This document shows, piece by piece, positions 1-6,958 of a stretch of DNA of 29,997 nucleotides; position 1 is the stretch's first letter, and every line of letters starts with the position of its first letter. Both the position numbers and the translations under genes were made by a program. The stretch spans positions 1 through 29,997 of the IMG/VR virus record IMGVR_UViG_3300027902_000165, one strand, 5' to 3'. The notes under the pieces are model-generated. The model ran no database searches and was not told the DNA's origin. It worked only from the letters and a program-made list of their open reading frames with translations. This stretch comes from a virus.

Positions 1-165
1 TACATAATCGGGGTGGCATGTAGCGATAAAGTTATAGCAACTTTGTCCATGTCATCCCCCTTTATTATGCCGACAAAAAATGGCACTCCAAAAATAATAC
101 TGGAGGACAGTCCGATTCTGCCTGTCGGTACAAACAATTTGAAACGTAAACTTAAAATAAATACT

Positions 166-258
166 ATGACACATTATTTGTATTTGATACCTATGGTATT
201 TGTTGCTATATGTATCATTGGAATTGTTGTTTCCCCATTTCAAACTAAAAAAGGCTAA
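166..258 (+). CDS. Small single-pass membrane protein (30 aa)
   Basis: This short reading frame starts at an ATG and consists largely of one hydrophobic helix (roughly residues 4-23) followed by a short basic tail ending in KKG. The start is chosen because a TAAACTTA element lies about 20 bases upstream, as it does before the next two well-spaced small genes. The same frame is open back to the window edge, so the frame could instead be the C-terminal end of a larger gene entering from the left; the A/T-rich stretch before the ATG looks more like a leader than coding sequence. The region 1-165 holds weak inverted repeats (CCGACA at 70-75 with TGTCGG at 123-128; CTCCA at 86-90 with TGGAG at 101-105) and no other gene. 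The function is unknown. Confidence 0.35.
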   Translation: MTHYLYLIPMVFVAICIIGIVVSPFQTKKG

Positions 259-259
259 A

Positions 260-394
260 ATGGAAACACTGGAGCTGATTTACAAACCAGGGATGGTTGA
301 AGGCGGAATCCTGAGTAAAAAGGTATATTACTTTTATATTCAAATGTTCCTCAGGAATGACGATGTAATCACACTAAAAATCAACCTTAACTAA
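260..394 (+). CDS. Hypothetical protein (44 aa)
   Basis: The ATG lies directly behind the stop of the preceding small gene (GGCTAAAATG) and the frame closes just before a hairpin terminator, so the pair looks like a two-gene transcript. The protein (METLELIYKP at the start) is moderately hydrophobic in its middle (VYYFYIQMF), with no cysteines and no motif I recognise. An upstream GTG start at 200 would overlap the membrane protein extensively and is less likely. The function is unknown. Confidence 0.4.
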   Translation: METLELIYKPGMVEGGILSKKVYYFYIQMFLRNDDVITLKINLN

Positions 395-411
395 GGATGA
401 AGGCACTGTAG

Positions 412-444
412 GACGGGCTATTAATATATAGTCCGTCTTTTTTT
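412..444 (+). terminator. Rho-independent terminator 1
   Basis: A nine-pair stem (GACGGGCTA at 412-420 with TAGTCCGTC at 429-437, one G-U pair) encloses an eight-base loop and is followed by seven Ts. It ends the small gene cassette at the left edge. Its core resembles that of the terminator at 727-767. Confidence 0.85.
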
Positions 445-481
445 ATGACTAACATTGTAAACTTATTTAATACTTAAAAAA

Positions 482-718
482 ATGGAAGAGCTAATTTTGA
501 AAAACGGTAGGAAACTCATGGTTTATGAGTTTTCTTTTAGAGGCATGGCTGGTGAGGTAAATACCATACTCCATGCCAAATGGGCTGATGACAATCGCCA
601 GGTACAGTTAAAAAAGGTAATGCATTTAATGTCAGAGCGGGACAATGAAATGGTAACAGATTGGATTAACAGTCTGGGTCTGTACAATGAACAGAATGCA
701 ATTGCCTGGGTTTATTAA
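482..718 (+). CDS. Hypothetical phage protein (78 aa)
   Basis: A complete frame with its own leader (a TAAACTTA element about 24 bases upstream) and a hairpin terminator nine bases after the stop, so it appears to be a single-gene transcription unit. The sequence is mixed alpha/beta in character, with short charged strands (ILKNGRKLMVYEF) and a C-terminal helix (MSERDNEMVTDWINSLGL). It has no signal peptide, membrane segment or metal site. I do not recognise the family. Small, individually terminated genes like this are typical of early phage regions that encode host-takeover proteins, but that is context only. Confidence 0.7.
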   Translation: MEELILKNGRKLMVYEFSFRGMAGEVNTILHAKWADDNRQVQLKKVMHLMSERDNEMVTDWINSLGLYNEQNAIAWVY

Positions 719-726
719 TGAAATGT

Positions 727-767
727 AGTGGGTTCGGCTTAATATGTAAGTCGTTCCCACTTTTTTT
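727..767 (+). terminator. Rho-independent terminator 2
   Basis: A long hairpin (AGTGGG at 727-732 with CCCACT at 756-761, then two T-T mismatches and an inner stem CGGCTT/AAGTCG) is followed by a run of Ts to 767. The inner part, GGCTTAATATGTAAGTC, is similar to the core of terminator 1, and both are followed by ATGAC, which suggests duplication of the intergenic cassette. Confidence 0.85.
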
Positions 768-818
768 ATGACCGGAATGAAATGAACTTTAAATGTTAAA
801 CTTAATAAGTGAAATGCT

Positions 819-1022
819 ATGGTAAAACCAATGCCTAAAGAAATGAAAGAGAAACTCCAAAAGGAGAGGCTCATTCATGAAATCCGGGAAAGGATTATCC
901 CTGATAAAGCCTATCGGACAAAGTTTCCTGAACCTAAAAAGGTTCCTCTCATACTCCCGGAGGACTTTACCGGGACGGATCTGAAACGTACTAAAAAACT
1001 AATGAAAGGACATAAGAAATGA
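819..1022 (+). CDS. Hypothetical basic protein (67 aa)
   Basis: A strongly charged, lysine- and proline-rich small protein. Its first half is predicted helical (MPKEMKEKLQKERLIHEIRERI) and the rest is proline-rich, ending in KKLMKGHKK. A TAAACTTA element sits about 22 bases upstream of the chosen ATG. The stop overlaps the next ATG in an ATGA junction, so the two are probably translationally coupled. The basic composition would allow nucleic-acid binding, but no domain is recognised. Confidence 0.65.
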   Translation: MVKPMPKEMKEKLQKERLIHEIRERIIPDKAYRTKFPEPKKVPLILPEDFTGTDLKRTKKLMKGHKK

Positions 1023-1249
1023 TTAAAATTAATCCAAACACAGGAATTGAATATGTAGACTATTCAAAAGAGAAAAAACCAAAACTAAAATTGGTTGGTA
1101 ATGATGGGAATGCTTTTGCCATTCTTGGTAATGCATACAGAGTGGCTTGTGCTAATAATATGGATTGGGATAAAATTAAAACTGAAGCCATGTCAGGGGA
1201 TTATGATCATCTATTACAAACAATGATGAAATACTTTGACGTAGAGTAA
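1019..1249 (+). CDS. Hypothetical protein (76 aa)
   Basis: It overlaps the preceding gene by four bases (ATGA). The N-terminal third is basic and extended (INPNTGIEYVDYSKEKKPKL). The rest looks like a small helical domain (AFAILGNAYRVACANNMDWDKI, then DYDHLLQTMMKYFDVE). This resembles the short host- or phage-encoded proteins built around a glycine-asparagine-aromatic helix pair that are often found next to phage helicases, but I cannot name a family. Confidence 0.65.
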   Translation: MIKINPNTGIEYVDYSKEKKPKLKLVGNDGNAFAILGNAYRVACANNMDWDKIKTEAMSGDYDHLLQTMMKYFDVE

Positions 1250-1324
1250 CATACAAATAAATTTTGTGATAACAAAGGAATTTTGTAACTTACAGGCCTT
1301 ATATTGTTAATTTAAAAAAACCAA

Positions 1325-1540
1325 ATGAAATGAACAGAGCAAGAAAAAAATGAACTGGAAAAGGTTGCCAGCGAGTTATCCACACTCAAAGACAAACTTG
1401 AAGGACTTCGTGATGAAGAACAGGAATACTTTGATAATATCCCTGAGAATCTTGAAGGGAGTGAACGTTATGATGTTTCCCAGGAGGCACTCAGTAATAT
1501 GGAGGATGCCGGTGATTTGTTCGGGCGTCTTAAAAACTAA
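1325..1540 (+). CDS. Small helical acidic protein with a disrupted start
   Basis: The frame ending at the TAA 1538-1540 reads as a convincing small protein, TEQEKNELEKVASELS onwards, acidic and coiled-coil-like, ending in FGRLKN two bases before the helicase ATG. It has no intact start. The in-frame ATG at 1325 is followed by AAA and then TGA (1331-1333). The ATG at 1330 is one base out of frame; removing one A after it would give ATG ACA GAG CAA, a normal-looking N-terminus. Either this is a one-base insertion (mutation or sequence error), or an unusual start or frameshift is used. The nearest possible non-ATG start is a CTG at 1355. TGA is clearly a stop elsewhere in the window, so recoding is unlikely. 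Confidence 0.5.
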
Positions 1541-1542
1541 AT

Positions 1543-3183
1543 ATGTCAGATATAAAAACAGCATCATTAGCAAAGAATCAGTACGGCGAAAAGGTTGTAT
1601 TGATTAAATTTCCTTATGACCTCGACATGCTATTCAATATTCGTTCTTTACCAGGACGTAAATGGCATGCCGAGGACAAAGTATGGACGGCTCCTATCTT
1701 TCCTGAGACAATTAAATCACTAAGATTGTGGGGGTTTGTCTTCAATGAGAAACTGGAAAGTTTTATTCAAAAGACTGACAAACACCAAGACAAAATAGCT
1801 GATATAGGTGTCAAAGGATTGAAAGGGGAATTGTATCCTTTCCAAAAGAAAGGTGTAGCCTTTATTGAATCTAACAAAGGACGAGTATTGGTTGCTGATG
1901 AAATGGGTTTAGGTAAAACCGTACAAGCATTGGCTTGGTTACAAATGCACTCTGACCTTCGTCCTGTCGTGATTGTAGTCCCTGCTTCACTCAAATTAAA
2001 TTGGGCAAGGGAAGCTCAAATATGGATGAATAATCCTGAGGTAGAAATATTGTCTGGGGAAAAGTCTTGGACACCTACAGGAGAGATAATCATAATAAAC
2101 TATGATATCCTCCACAATTGGATTGACAGACTAAGATTAGTTGAACCTAAGGTGCTTATTACTGACGAATGTCACTATTATAAAAGTAATGGTGCTAAAC
2201 GTACCAAGGCAGTCAAAAGGTTGGCTAAAGGAATTCACCATGTGATAGCTTTGTCAGGGACTCCAATAGTAAATCGTCCTATTGAGGCTTTCAATGCACT
2301 AAAGATTATTGACCCAAATCTATTCCCAGACTATTGGTTTTTTGTTCGTAGGTATTGTGGTGCTAAACATAATGGATTTGGATGGGACTTTAATGGTGCC
2401 ACTCATACTCAAGAATTACATGAGCTCCTCACCAGTACCATAATGATACGCAGACTCAAAAAGGACGTATTGCCTGAGCTGCCCTCTAAGACGTTTTCGT
2501 TTGTCCCCTTACAATTACATAACCCAAGGGAATATGAGGCAGCAGAGCGAGATTTTATAGGGTATATCAAAGAGACAAGAGGACAGGAGATAGCCGACAG
2601 GATGTCAAACGCCGAGGTGTTGGCTCAAATAGAAGTATTGAAACAATTGGCAGTGAAAGGCAAATTAAAACAGTCAATAGAATGGATTGAAAACTTTTTA
2701 GAGTCCGGATTGAAACTGGTTGTGTTTGCTAATCATAGGTTTGTTATTGAAGAACTAATGCAACACTTCAGTTATATTGACAAGACAAGAAAAATCATTG
2801 ACAGAGTCGTTCGTATTGATGGTAGTGTTTCTCAAACTGAAAGACAGAAAGCGGTAGACACCTTCCAGAAGAACCCTGATTGTCGTTTGTTTGTTGGTAA
2901 TATAAAAGCCGCTGGTGTAGGTATTACATTGACTGCCTCATCAAATGTTGCTTTTCTTGAACTGCCCTGGACTCCTGGAGACCTTACTCAAGCTGAGGAT
3001 AGAGTTCACCGTATTGGACAAAAGGATGGAGTCAATATTCATTACCTGTTAGCAGTTGATACCATTGAGGAAAAGATTGCTAAACTGTTAGACAGCAAAC
3101 GTAAGATATTGGATGCTGTATTGGATGGTAAAGCAACTGATCCTGGATCATTATTAAGTGAATTATTAAAAGAATATGTGTAA
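1543..3183 (+). CDS. SNF2-family DNA helicase/translocase
   Basis: A superfamily 2 ATPase of the SNF2/SMARCAL1 type that translocates along duplex or forked DNA. Visible motifs are: Walker A DEMGLGKT (residues 119-126), DECH box (208-211), motif III SGTP (238-241), the C-terminal RecA lobe with motif V around AAGVGITLT (456-464), and motif VI QAEDRVHRIGQ (483-493). About 90 residues precede the helicase core and resemble the HARP-like substrate-recognition domain found in SMARCAL1-type proteins (LPGRKWHAEDKVWTAP). Length (546 aa) fits stand-alone phage SNF2 helicases. It likely acts in replication-fork remodelling or recombination-dependent replication with the recombination genes further right. 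The start follows the disrupted small gene by two bases. Confidence 0.93.
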   Translation: MSDIKTASLAKNQYGEKVVLIKFPYDLDMLFNIRSLPGRKWHAEDKVWTAPIFPETIKSLRLWGFVFNEKLESFIQKTDKHQDKIADIGVKGLKGELYPFQKKGVAFIESNKGRVLVADEMGLGKTVQALAWLQMHSDLRPVVIVVPASLKLNWAREAQIWMNNPEVEILSGEKSWTPTGEIIIINYDILHNWIDRLRLVEPKVLITDECHYYKSNGAKRTKAVKRLAKGIHHVIALSGTPIVNRPIEAFNALKIIDPNLFPDYWFFVRRYCGAKHNGFGWDFNGATHTQELHELLTSTIMIRRLKKDVLPELPSKTFSFVPLQLHNPREYEAAERDFIGYIKETRGQEIADRMSNAEVLAQIEVLKQLAVKGKLKQSIEWIENFLESGLKLVVFANHRFVIEELMQHFSYIDKTRKIIDRVVRIDGSVSQTERQKAVDTFQKNPDCRLFVGNIKAAGVGITLTASSNVAFLELPWTPGDLTQAEDRVHRIGQKDGVNIHYLLAVDTIEEKIAKLLDSKRKILDAVLDGKATDPGSLLSELLKEYV

Positions 3184-3197
3184 CCAAAAATTTAAAA

Positions 3198-3578
3198 ATG
3201 AAAACAACAAAACTTGAAAAACTTAATGCTTGCTATGACACAAGAGTGTATGTAAATACTCAAAAGACTGTAACCGCAGCTTGGCAGAATTGTGAAAGAG
3301 GAGACTGGATGCTTTGGCTTGCCAAGAAACTTGGAGTTGATGATAAGAAACTAACAATGGCAAAGGCAATGTGTGCAAAACAGGTTGAACATCTAATGAA
3401 AGATCAAAGAAGTAAAGATGCTCTTCAGGCTTGTTTTGATTATGTAAATGGGAAGATTACGAGAGAACAATTAAATGCTGCTGATGATGCCAGAAAAACA
3501 TCGTTAAAAAAATCTGCCGATATATGCAGGGAATACCTAACTGAAGAAGTAATTACCAAATACAAAAGGTTGAGATAA
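3198..3578 (+). CDS. Imm5-like helical protein
   Basis: A 126-residue, all-helical protein. Its C-terminal pattern DDARKTSLKKSADICREYL, together with repeated short helices containing W and C (WQNCERGDWMLWLAKKLG), resembles the Imm5-type putative immunity protein family that is common in phage genomes. The family name comes from polymorphic toxin loci, but no toxin is visible nearby, so an immunity role should not be assumed. It sits 14 bases after the helicase and abuts the sigma-like gene directly, so it probably belongs to the same transcript. The family call is moderate and the function open. Confidence 0.65.
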   Translation: MKTTKLEKLNACYDTRVYVNTQKTVTAAWQNCERGDWMLWLAKKLGVDDKKLTMAKAMCAKQVEHLMKDQRSKDALQACFDYVNGKITREQLNAADDARKTSLKKSADICREYLTEEVITKYKRLR

Positions 3579-4028
3579 ATGGAAAACATCAACCTACTTC
3601 GTAAACTTGCTTGGTCATTCCATAAGTCAACAGGATTAGATTGGGATGACTTATTTCAAGAGGCAGCATTAGCCTACCTTGAAGCCCGTGATAAATATAA
3701 CAGTGAAAAAGGTAAACCCTCTACCTATATATGGCGAGTGGTTGTGTACCGATTGAATTGTTATTTGTCAGATGAAAGGAATGCCACAAACGGGTTATGC
3801 CCAATAGAGGAAGCAATGTTTCAACAGGCTCCCTCTACAACCTTCTTGGAATCATTGACAAAGGATGCAGAAGAGATAGCAAATATTGTCCTTTCTTCAT
3901 CAAAGAAATTTGTCACTTTACCAACTGAGATGGCAGAAGATAGGATAGCCCATTTGTTGGAAAGGAAAGGTTGGGACTCACACCGTATCGAGAACGGGAT
4001 AACTGAATTAAAAATGGCATGTAGTTAA
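3579..4028 (+). CDS. RNA polymerase sigma-70-like factor (region 2)
   Basis: The N-terminal 60 residues match sigma-70 region 2: a helix, then DWDDLFQEAALAYLEARDKY, then a serine-threonine turn and TYIWRVVVYRLNCYL, which corresponds to the core-binding helix and the start of the -10 recognition helix. The C-terminal half (about residues 95-149) is less clear and could be a reduced region 4 or an unrelated helical domain (EDRIAHLLERKGWDSHRIENGI). At 149 aa it is shorter than an ECF sigma factor. It begins on the base after the stop of the preceding gene. It would direct host RNA polymerase to phage promoters, and the repeated TTCGTATAATAT motif, one copy of which starts two bases after this gene, is a candidate target. 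Confidence 0.75.
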   Translation: MENINLLRKLAWSFHKSTGLDWDDLFQEAALAYLEARDKYNSEKGKPSTYIWRVVVYRLNCYLSDERNATNGLCPIEEAMFQQAPSTTFLESLTKDAEEIANIVLSSSKKFVTLPTEMAEDRIAHLLERKGWDSHRIENGITELKMACS

Positions 4029-4029
4029 T

Positions 4030-4051
4030 CCAAAATTTATTCGTATAATAT
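4030..4051 (+). promoter_or_regulatory. Putative phage promoter, copy 1
   Basis: The core TTCGTATAATAT lies at 4040-4051, preceded by CCAAAATTTA. A core copy with a near-identical ten-base upstream part occurs at 6959-6980 and 10149-10170, and the core alone recurs at 21299-21310. Here it ends 14 bases before the lipoprotein start codon, the distance expected for a -10-type element with a short leader. Confidence 0.6.
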
Positions 4052-4065
4052 TAACAAATAAAACT

Positions 4066-4320
4066 ATGAAAACTTTACTGAAACTTTTATTGATTATTTT
4101 TATAATCCCTTTGAGTTTTACTCATTGTGAAAAAGAGCCCATGTATTATTGTTGGGAATGTTATCAATACGATCAGACAAATGACACTGCAAAAGTACAA
4201 GGACCTTTTGATGAATGTAATCATACTATTGAATTTATGAAATACTTTCAAGAGTCAATGTCATACAACAAAGGTGACACTATTATCAGGACTTGGAGAT
4301 GTACCATTAAAAATCAATAA
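4066..4320 (+). CDS. Putative small lipoprotein
   Basis: The N-terminus is a typical signal peptide: MKTLLKLLLIIFIIPLSFTHC, with a lysine, a long hydrophobic core, then a cysteine at residue 21 followed by EKE. The residues before the cysteine (FTH) are not an ideal lipobox, but the C-E-K-E pattern is common in Bacteroidetes lipoproteins. The mature part is about 63 residues with several further cysteines (YYCWECYQY, DECNH, WRC), which may form disulfides in the periplasm. Expression from the promoter motif just upstream suggests a protein placed in the host envelope, for example for superinfection exclusion; that role is inference. Confidence 0.6.
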   Translation: MKTLLKLLLIIFIIPLSFTHCEKEPMYYCWECYQYDQTNDTAKVQGPFDECNHTIEFMKYFQESMSYNKGDTIIRTWRCTIKNQ

Positions 4321-4331
4321 ATTATAAAACT

Positions 4332-4589
4332 ATGAAAACAATTATTGCTTTCTTCGTAGCCATTGGTCTATGGTTTGTCAAACTTTACAGAAAATTTAAC
4401 CCGTATTGGAAAGAAAAGAAACCTGCTCCTGTAACCAGGACGTATCTACCTTCTATTGCGGAACCGGTTAAGTATGCCCAGCGGATGGTCCCTCAGCATA
4501 ACAATCGTAAGAATACGAGAGGAAGACTCATCCAGTATATTAATGTAGGAGAAGGAAGACAACGAGTTATTTATCATTCAGCAAGATAA
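4332..4589 (+). CDS. Small membrane-anchored protein (85 aa)
   Basis: Residues 3-18 (TIIAFFVAIGLWFVKLY) form a hydrophobic N-terminal segment that could be a membrane anchor. The remainder is basic, ending in a well-ordered looking segment (RGRLIQYINVGEGRQRVIYH). It starts 11 bases after the lipoprotein gene, and its final base overlaps the next ATG. The C-terminal part looks like a short conserved beta unit, but I cannot name a family. Confidence 0.65.
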   Translation: MKTIIAFFVAIGLWFVKLYRKFNPYWKEKKPAPVTRTYLPSIAEPVKYAQRMVPQHNNRKNTRGRLIQYINVGEGRQRVIYHSAR

Positions 4590-4696
4590 TGAAAGCACAA
4601 TACAAAAATGGAAGAGTTCCTTGGAATAAAGGTAAGAAAACAGGATTGTATTTAGGGAAAACTTTGGAACAAAGAAAGGAATTAGGATGGATTTAA
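4589..4696 (+). CDS. Very small basic protein (35 aa)
   Basis: The frame starts at an ATG overlapping the preceding stop (TAATG) and ends inside the start of the primase gene, overlapping it by 10 bases. The peptide contains PWNKGKKTG, reminiscent of the short N-x-G-K-x repeats (NUMOD3-like) attached to phage HNH and GIY-YIG proteins, and ends in LEQRKELGWI. Its position, snugly coupled to genes on both sides, supports real translation. It may bind DNA; the evidence is weak. Confidence 0.5.
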   Translation: MKAQYKNGRVPWNKGKKTGLYLGKTLEQRKELGWI

Positions 4697-5586
4697 TTCA
4701 ATTATATTCTGATTATTCAGTAGACTATAAGACTGAAGGACATAAGCATTGTCATCCAGGGTGGGTGAACACCCCTTGTCCTCATTGTACAGGGAACCCT
4801 GGTTATCATCTTGGATATAACCTGCAAAATAATTATTATTATTGTTATAGGTGTGGATGGCATCCTATAGAACCCACCATAGCAAAACTTCTATCAATTA
4901 ATTATAAAGAGGTTGAGAAAATCCTCAAACGGTATGGCATACTTGTACCAAGGGTAACCAAATCAGATACCCAGGTCACCAAAGTTGTTGAACATCGTAT
5001 GCCATCCGGTACAGGTCCTTTAATGAAAAACCATAAACTGTATTTGGAATCCAGGGGCTTTGATTCAGACCTGTTAGAACGTACTTGGAACCTTGTAGGC
5101 ACAGGGCCAGTCAGCCTGTTAGACGGGTTAAATTACAAGTTACGTATAATAGCCCCAGTTATATGGGATTCTCAAGCAGTCTCTTTTATTTCGCGTGACA
5201 TCACAGGTAAAAGTTCTTACCGATATATAACTTGCCCAAAAGATAGGGAATTAATACTTCATAAACATATTTTATATGGAAAGCAAGATGAATGGAGAGA
5301 CACAGCAATCTGTGTTGAAGGCATTACCGATGCATGGCGTTTCGGAACCCAAGCAATTGCTACCTTCGGAATTCAATTCACTACCCAACAAGTCAGAGAG
5401 ATGCGGAATTTTTTCAAACGAATCATGGTTGTATATGATGATGATCCACAGGCTGTGGTGCAGGCTTCAAAACTCGTTAGTGAATTAAAGTTTAGAGGAG
5501 TAGATGCTAAACGGATTGACATTGTAGGTGACCCTGGAAGTATGAAACAAGAGGATGCTGATTATTTACTAAAACAATTAATATGA
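4687..5586 (+). CDS. DNA primase-like protein (zinc finger plus TOPRIM)
   Basis: The first 60 residues contain a CHC2-type zinc-binding element with paired cysteines C31/C34 and C53/C56, the second pair within YYCYRCGWH. The last 100 residues form a TOPRIM domain with the glutamate in VEGITD (E211) and the DDD triad (251-253) that coordinates magnesium. At 299 aa it lacks the C-terminal helicase of T7 gp4, so it would act with the separate RepA-like helicase encoded at 7.75 kb. It may synthesise RNA primers for the lagging strand. Some phage proteins of this layout are inactive or have other roles, so activity is not certain. Confidence 0.85.
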   Translation: MDLIQLYSDYSVDYKTEGHKHCHPGWVNTPCPHCTGNPGYHLGYNLQNNYYYCYRCGWHPIEPTIAKLLSINYKEVEKILKRYGILVPRVTKSDTQVTKVVEHRMPSGTGPLMKNHKLYLESRGFDSDLLERTWNLVGTGPVSLLDGLNYKLRIIAPVIWDSQAVSFISRDITGKSSYRYITCPKDRELILHKHILYGKQDEWRDTAICVEGITDAWRFGTQAIATFGIQFTTQQVREMRNFFKRIMVVYDDDPQAVVQASKLVSELKFRGVDAKRIDIVGDPGSMKQEDADYLLKQLI

Positions 5587-5747
5587 GTAAACCAAAACGA
5601 CACAGGCTTACCGTTACTCTGGAAACAGGTGAGGTAAAGAAACTTCTTATTCCAATGTCCTTTAGTGATCAGGACATAGTATGGTTCCTCCATATGAAAT
5701 ATGGACGACAAAGTTGGTTACAATATTCAATAAAAAAAGTTGCATAA
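5583..5747 (+). CDS. Hypothetical protein (54 aa)
   Basis: Starts in an ATGA overlap with the primase stop and ends with TAA at 5745-5747. The sequence is a basic beta-rich start (KPKRHRLTVTLETGEVKKLLI), followed by an aromatic helix (DIVWFLHMKYGRQSWLQY). There are no cysteines or hydrophobic spans. Its coupling to the primase suggests co-expression. I do not recognise the family. Confidence 0.6.
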   Translation: MSKPKRHRLTVTLETGEVKKLLIPMSFSDQDIVWFLHMKYGRQSWLQYSIKKVA

Positions 5748-5767
5748 AAATTTAATACTTTAAAACC

Positions 5768-5881
5768 ATGTCAAAAAACAGTAATGAAATAGCAGACGGA
5801 ATGGTAGGAGGATGTTGTGGTATAGTTGCAACTGGCCTTCTTATCATAATTGTCATAATTATAATTATTGCAATCTTTTAA
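5768..5881 (+). CDS. Very small membrane protein (37 aa)
   Basis: The peptide opens with a polar stretch (MSKNSNEIADGM), then GGCCG, and ends in a long isoleucine-rich transmembrane helix (about residues 18-37, IVATGLLIIIVIIIIIAIF). It resembles the tiny single-pass proteins frequent in phage early regions. The stop is three bases before the next ATG. The function is unknown. Confidence 0.55.
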   Translation: MSKNSNEIADGMVGGCCGIVATGLLIIIVIIIIIAIF

Positions 5882-5884
5882 ATT

Positions 5885-6139
5885 ATGACACAGGCAGAAA
5901 ACACTTGGCCTAATTGGCATACACCGCCTAAACGACCATTAATCAGACATCACTGGATTCCTGTTGAAGGAAAGTTCAAGACTGATCAATGTGTAATTTG
6001 TGGAACCATTCGTAAATGGGAACAGGATCAGCAGATGTACTCATACTTTGCTTTCTGGATTAATGGTGCTCCAGCAAAGCATTTAGGTTATAGAGCACCT
6101 GGATGTATATTACCAAATACTAAATTACCTAATACTTAA
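5885..6139 (+). CDS. Small zinc-ribbon-like protein (84 aa)
   Basis: It contains a CVIC pair (residues 36-39, in DQCVICGTIRKW) preceded by HHWIP, with a later lone cysteine (PGC), suggesting a small zinc or rubredoxin-like knuckle with possible histidine ligands. The second half is aromatic (YSYFAFWINGAPAKHLGY). Short proteins with a W-x-P...CxxC-G pattern are common in Bacteroidetes phages and prophages. The role is unknown. Confidence 0.6.
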   Translation: MTQAENTWPNWHTPPKRPLIRHHWIPVEGKFKTDQCVICGTIRKWEQDQQMYSYFAFWINGAPAKHLGYRAPGCILPNTKLPNT

Positions 6140-6143
6140 AATT

Positions 6144-6458
6144 ATGAAAACTACATTACCTGTTTTAGGAACATGGGAATGGATCATAATAGGATTCATT
6201 TTCATTGGATTTTTATGTGTTGTCAGAGTTATATATTGGGGATGGAGAGATGGAAGAAAACCAACTCCAAACGATCTTCTCTTTGATTTAAAATGGAAGA
6301 TAGAATATTGTATTCTTGACGAACATAGTGAACTCTATCTTTTCAGGCAAATCAAAGAACTCCGGTTGCGTTCAGACATTAATAAAGAGCACCTTTCTGT
6401 ATTGGAGGCAGAGTTTAGAAGGAGGTTCTCCGTACTACATGAAAATGACAAATTTTGA
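6144..6458 (+). CDS. Membrane-anchored protein (104 aa)
   Basis: Residues 11-33 (WIIIGFIFIGFLCVVRVIYW) form one clear transmembrane helix. The remaining 70 residues are soluble and probably helical, with many charged residues (LKWKIEYCILDEHSELYLF, RQIKELRLRSDI). It starts four bases after the preceding stop. The stop codon lies within the -33 box of the promoter for the lysozyme-like gene that follows. The function is unknown. Confidence 0.65.
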   Translation: MKTTLPVLGTWEWIIIGFIFIGFLCVVRVIYWGWRDGRKPTPNDLLFDLKWKIEYCILDEHSELYLFRQIKELRLRSDINKEHLSVLEAEFRRRFSVLHENDKF

Positions 6459-6484
6459 GCAAAGTTTTATATTGTTTAACTTTG
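6454..6484 (+). promoter_or_regulatory. Bacteroidetes-type promoter with overlapping inverted repeat
   Basis: TTTG at 6454-6457, 19 bases, then TAACTTTG at 6477-6484 fits the Bacteroidetes consensus (TTTG, 17-23 bases, TAnnTTTG) exactly. An eight-base inverted repeat (GCAAAGTT at 6459-6466, AACTTTGC at 6478-6485) straddles the spacer and the -7 box and could be an operator. Transcription would start near 6490, just ahead of the lysozyme-like gene. Confidence 0.7.
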
Positions 6485-6521
6485 CCCAAACAAGTTGAAA
6501 AGAGTATTCACCAAATTTAAA

Positions 6522-6950
6522 ATGATGAAACGAATGAAACTTCTACTCTTGTTACTTCTAACATTTGCAATATGTAAGGCTCCTGAATACAGGACCTTGT
6601 ATATTGAACGAGCGGAAAAGATTTCCAAGTATGATTATATTTGGAAAGTAATCTGCCAGGTAGAATCTAACAATGATCCTCTTGCATACCATATGGAAGA
6701 AGATGGATGGCCAGCTGTTGGTATCTCTCAAATTCGATGGGTAAGATTAAAAGACTACAATGGTAGGACTGGACATAATTATAAAATGAAAGACATGTAT
6801 GATCCTATCAAGAATAGACAGGTATTCATGTACTATGCCAACCTACTGGATGACCCAGACAAAATAATAAGGAAGTGGAACGGTTCGGGGCACAAATCCT
6901 ATAAATATTTGAAAAGGGTACAAGCTATTTTAAAGAGTACCATACCTTAA
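6522..6950 (+). CDS. Secreted lysozyme/transglycosylase-like protein (SLT fold)
   Basis: After a signal peptide (MMKRMKLLLLLLLTFAIC), the mature part has the layout of a soluble lytic transglycosylase/goose lysozyme domain: the catalytic-glutamate motif WKVICQVESNNDP (E in VES), the GISQI block after it, and a C-terminal aromatic NGSG block (KWNGSGHKSYKYL). It would cleave peptidoglycan, either at host lysis or on entry. At 142 aa it is close to a minimal SLT domain. The start is set at the ATG 6522 rather than TTG 6495, because the promoter would place the transcript start at about 6490. Its own promoter separates it from the genes on both sides. Confidence 0.8.
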   Translation: MMKRMKLLLLLLLTFAICKAPEYRTLYIERAEKISKYDYIWKVICQVESNNDPLAYHMEEDGWPAVGISQIRWVRLKDYNGRTGHNYKMKDMYDPIKNRQVFMYYANLLDDPDKIIRKWNGSGHKSYKYLKRVQAILKSTIP

Positions 6951-6958
6951 TAGGTGTA

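Noticed and set aside
1325-1333. TGA recoding as a sense codon
   Set aside because: TGA forms many ATGA stop-start junctions between well-supported genes, so it is an ordinary stop here.
1350-1607. 85-codon plus-strand frame overlapping the helicase start
   Set aside because: It is an out-of-frame shadow of the disrupted small gene and runs into the helicase; the alternative frame reads as a normal acidic helical protein.
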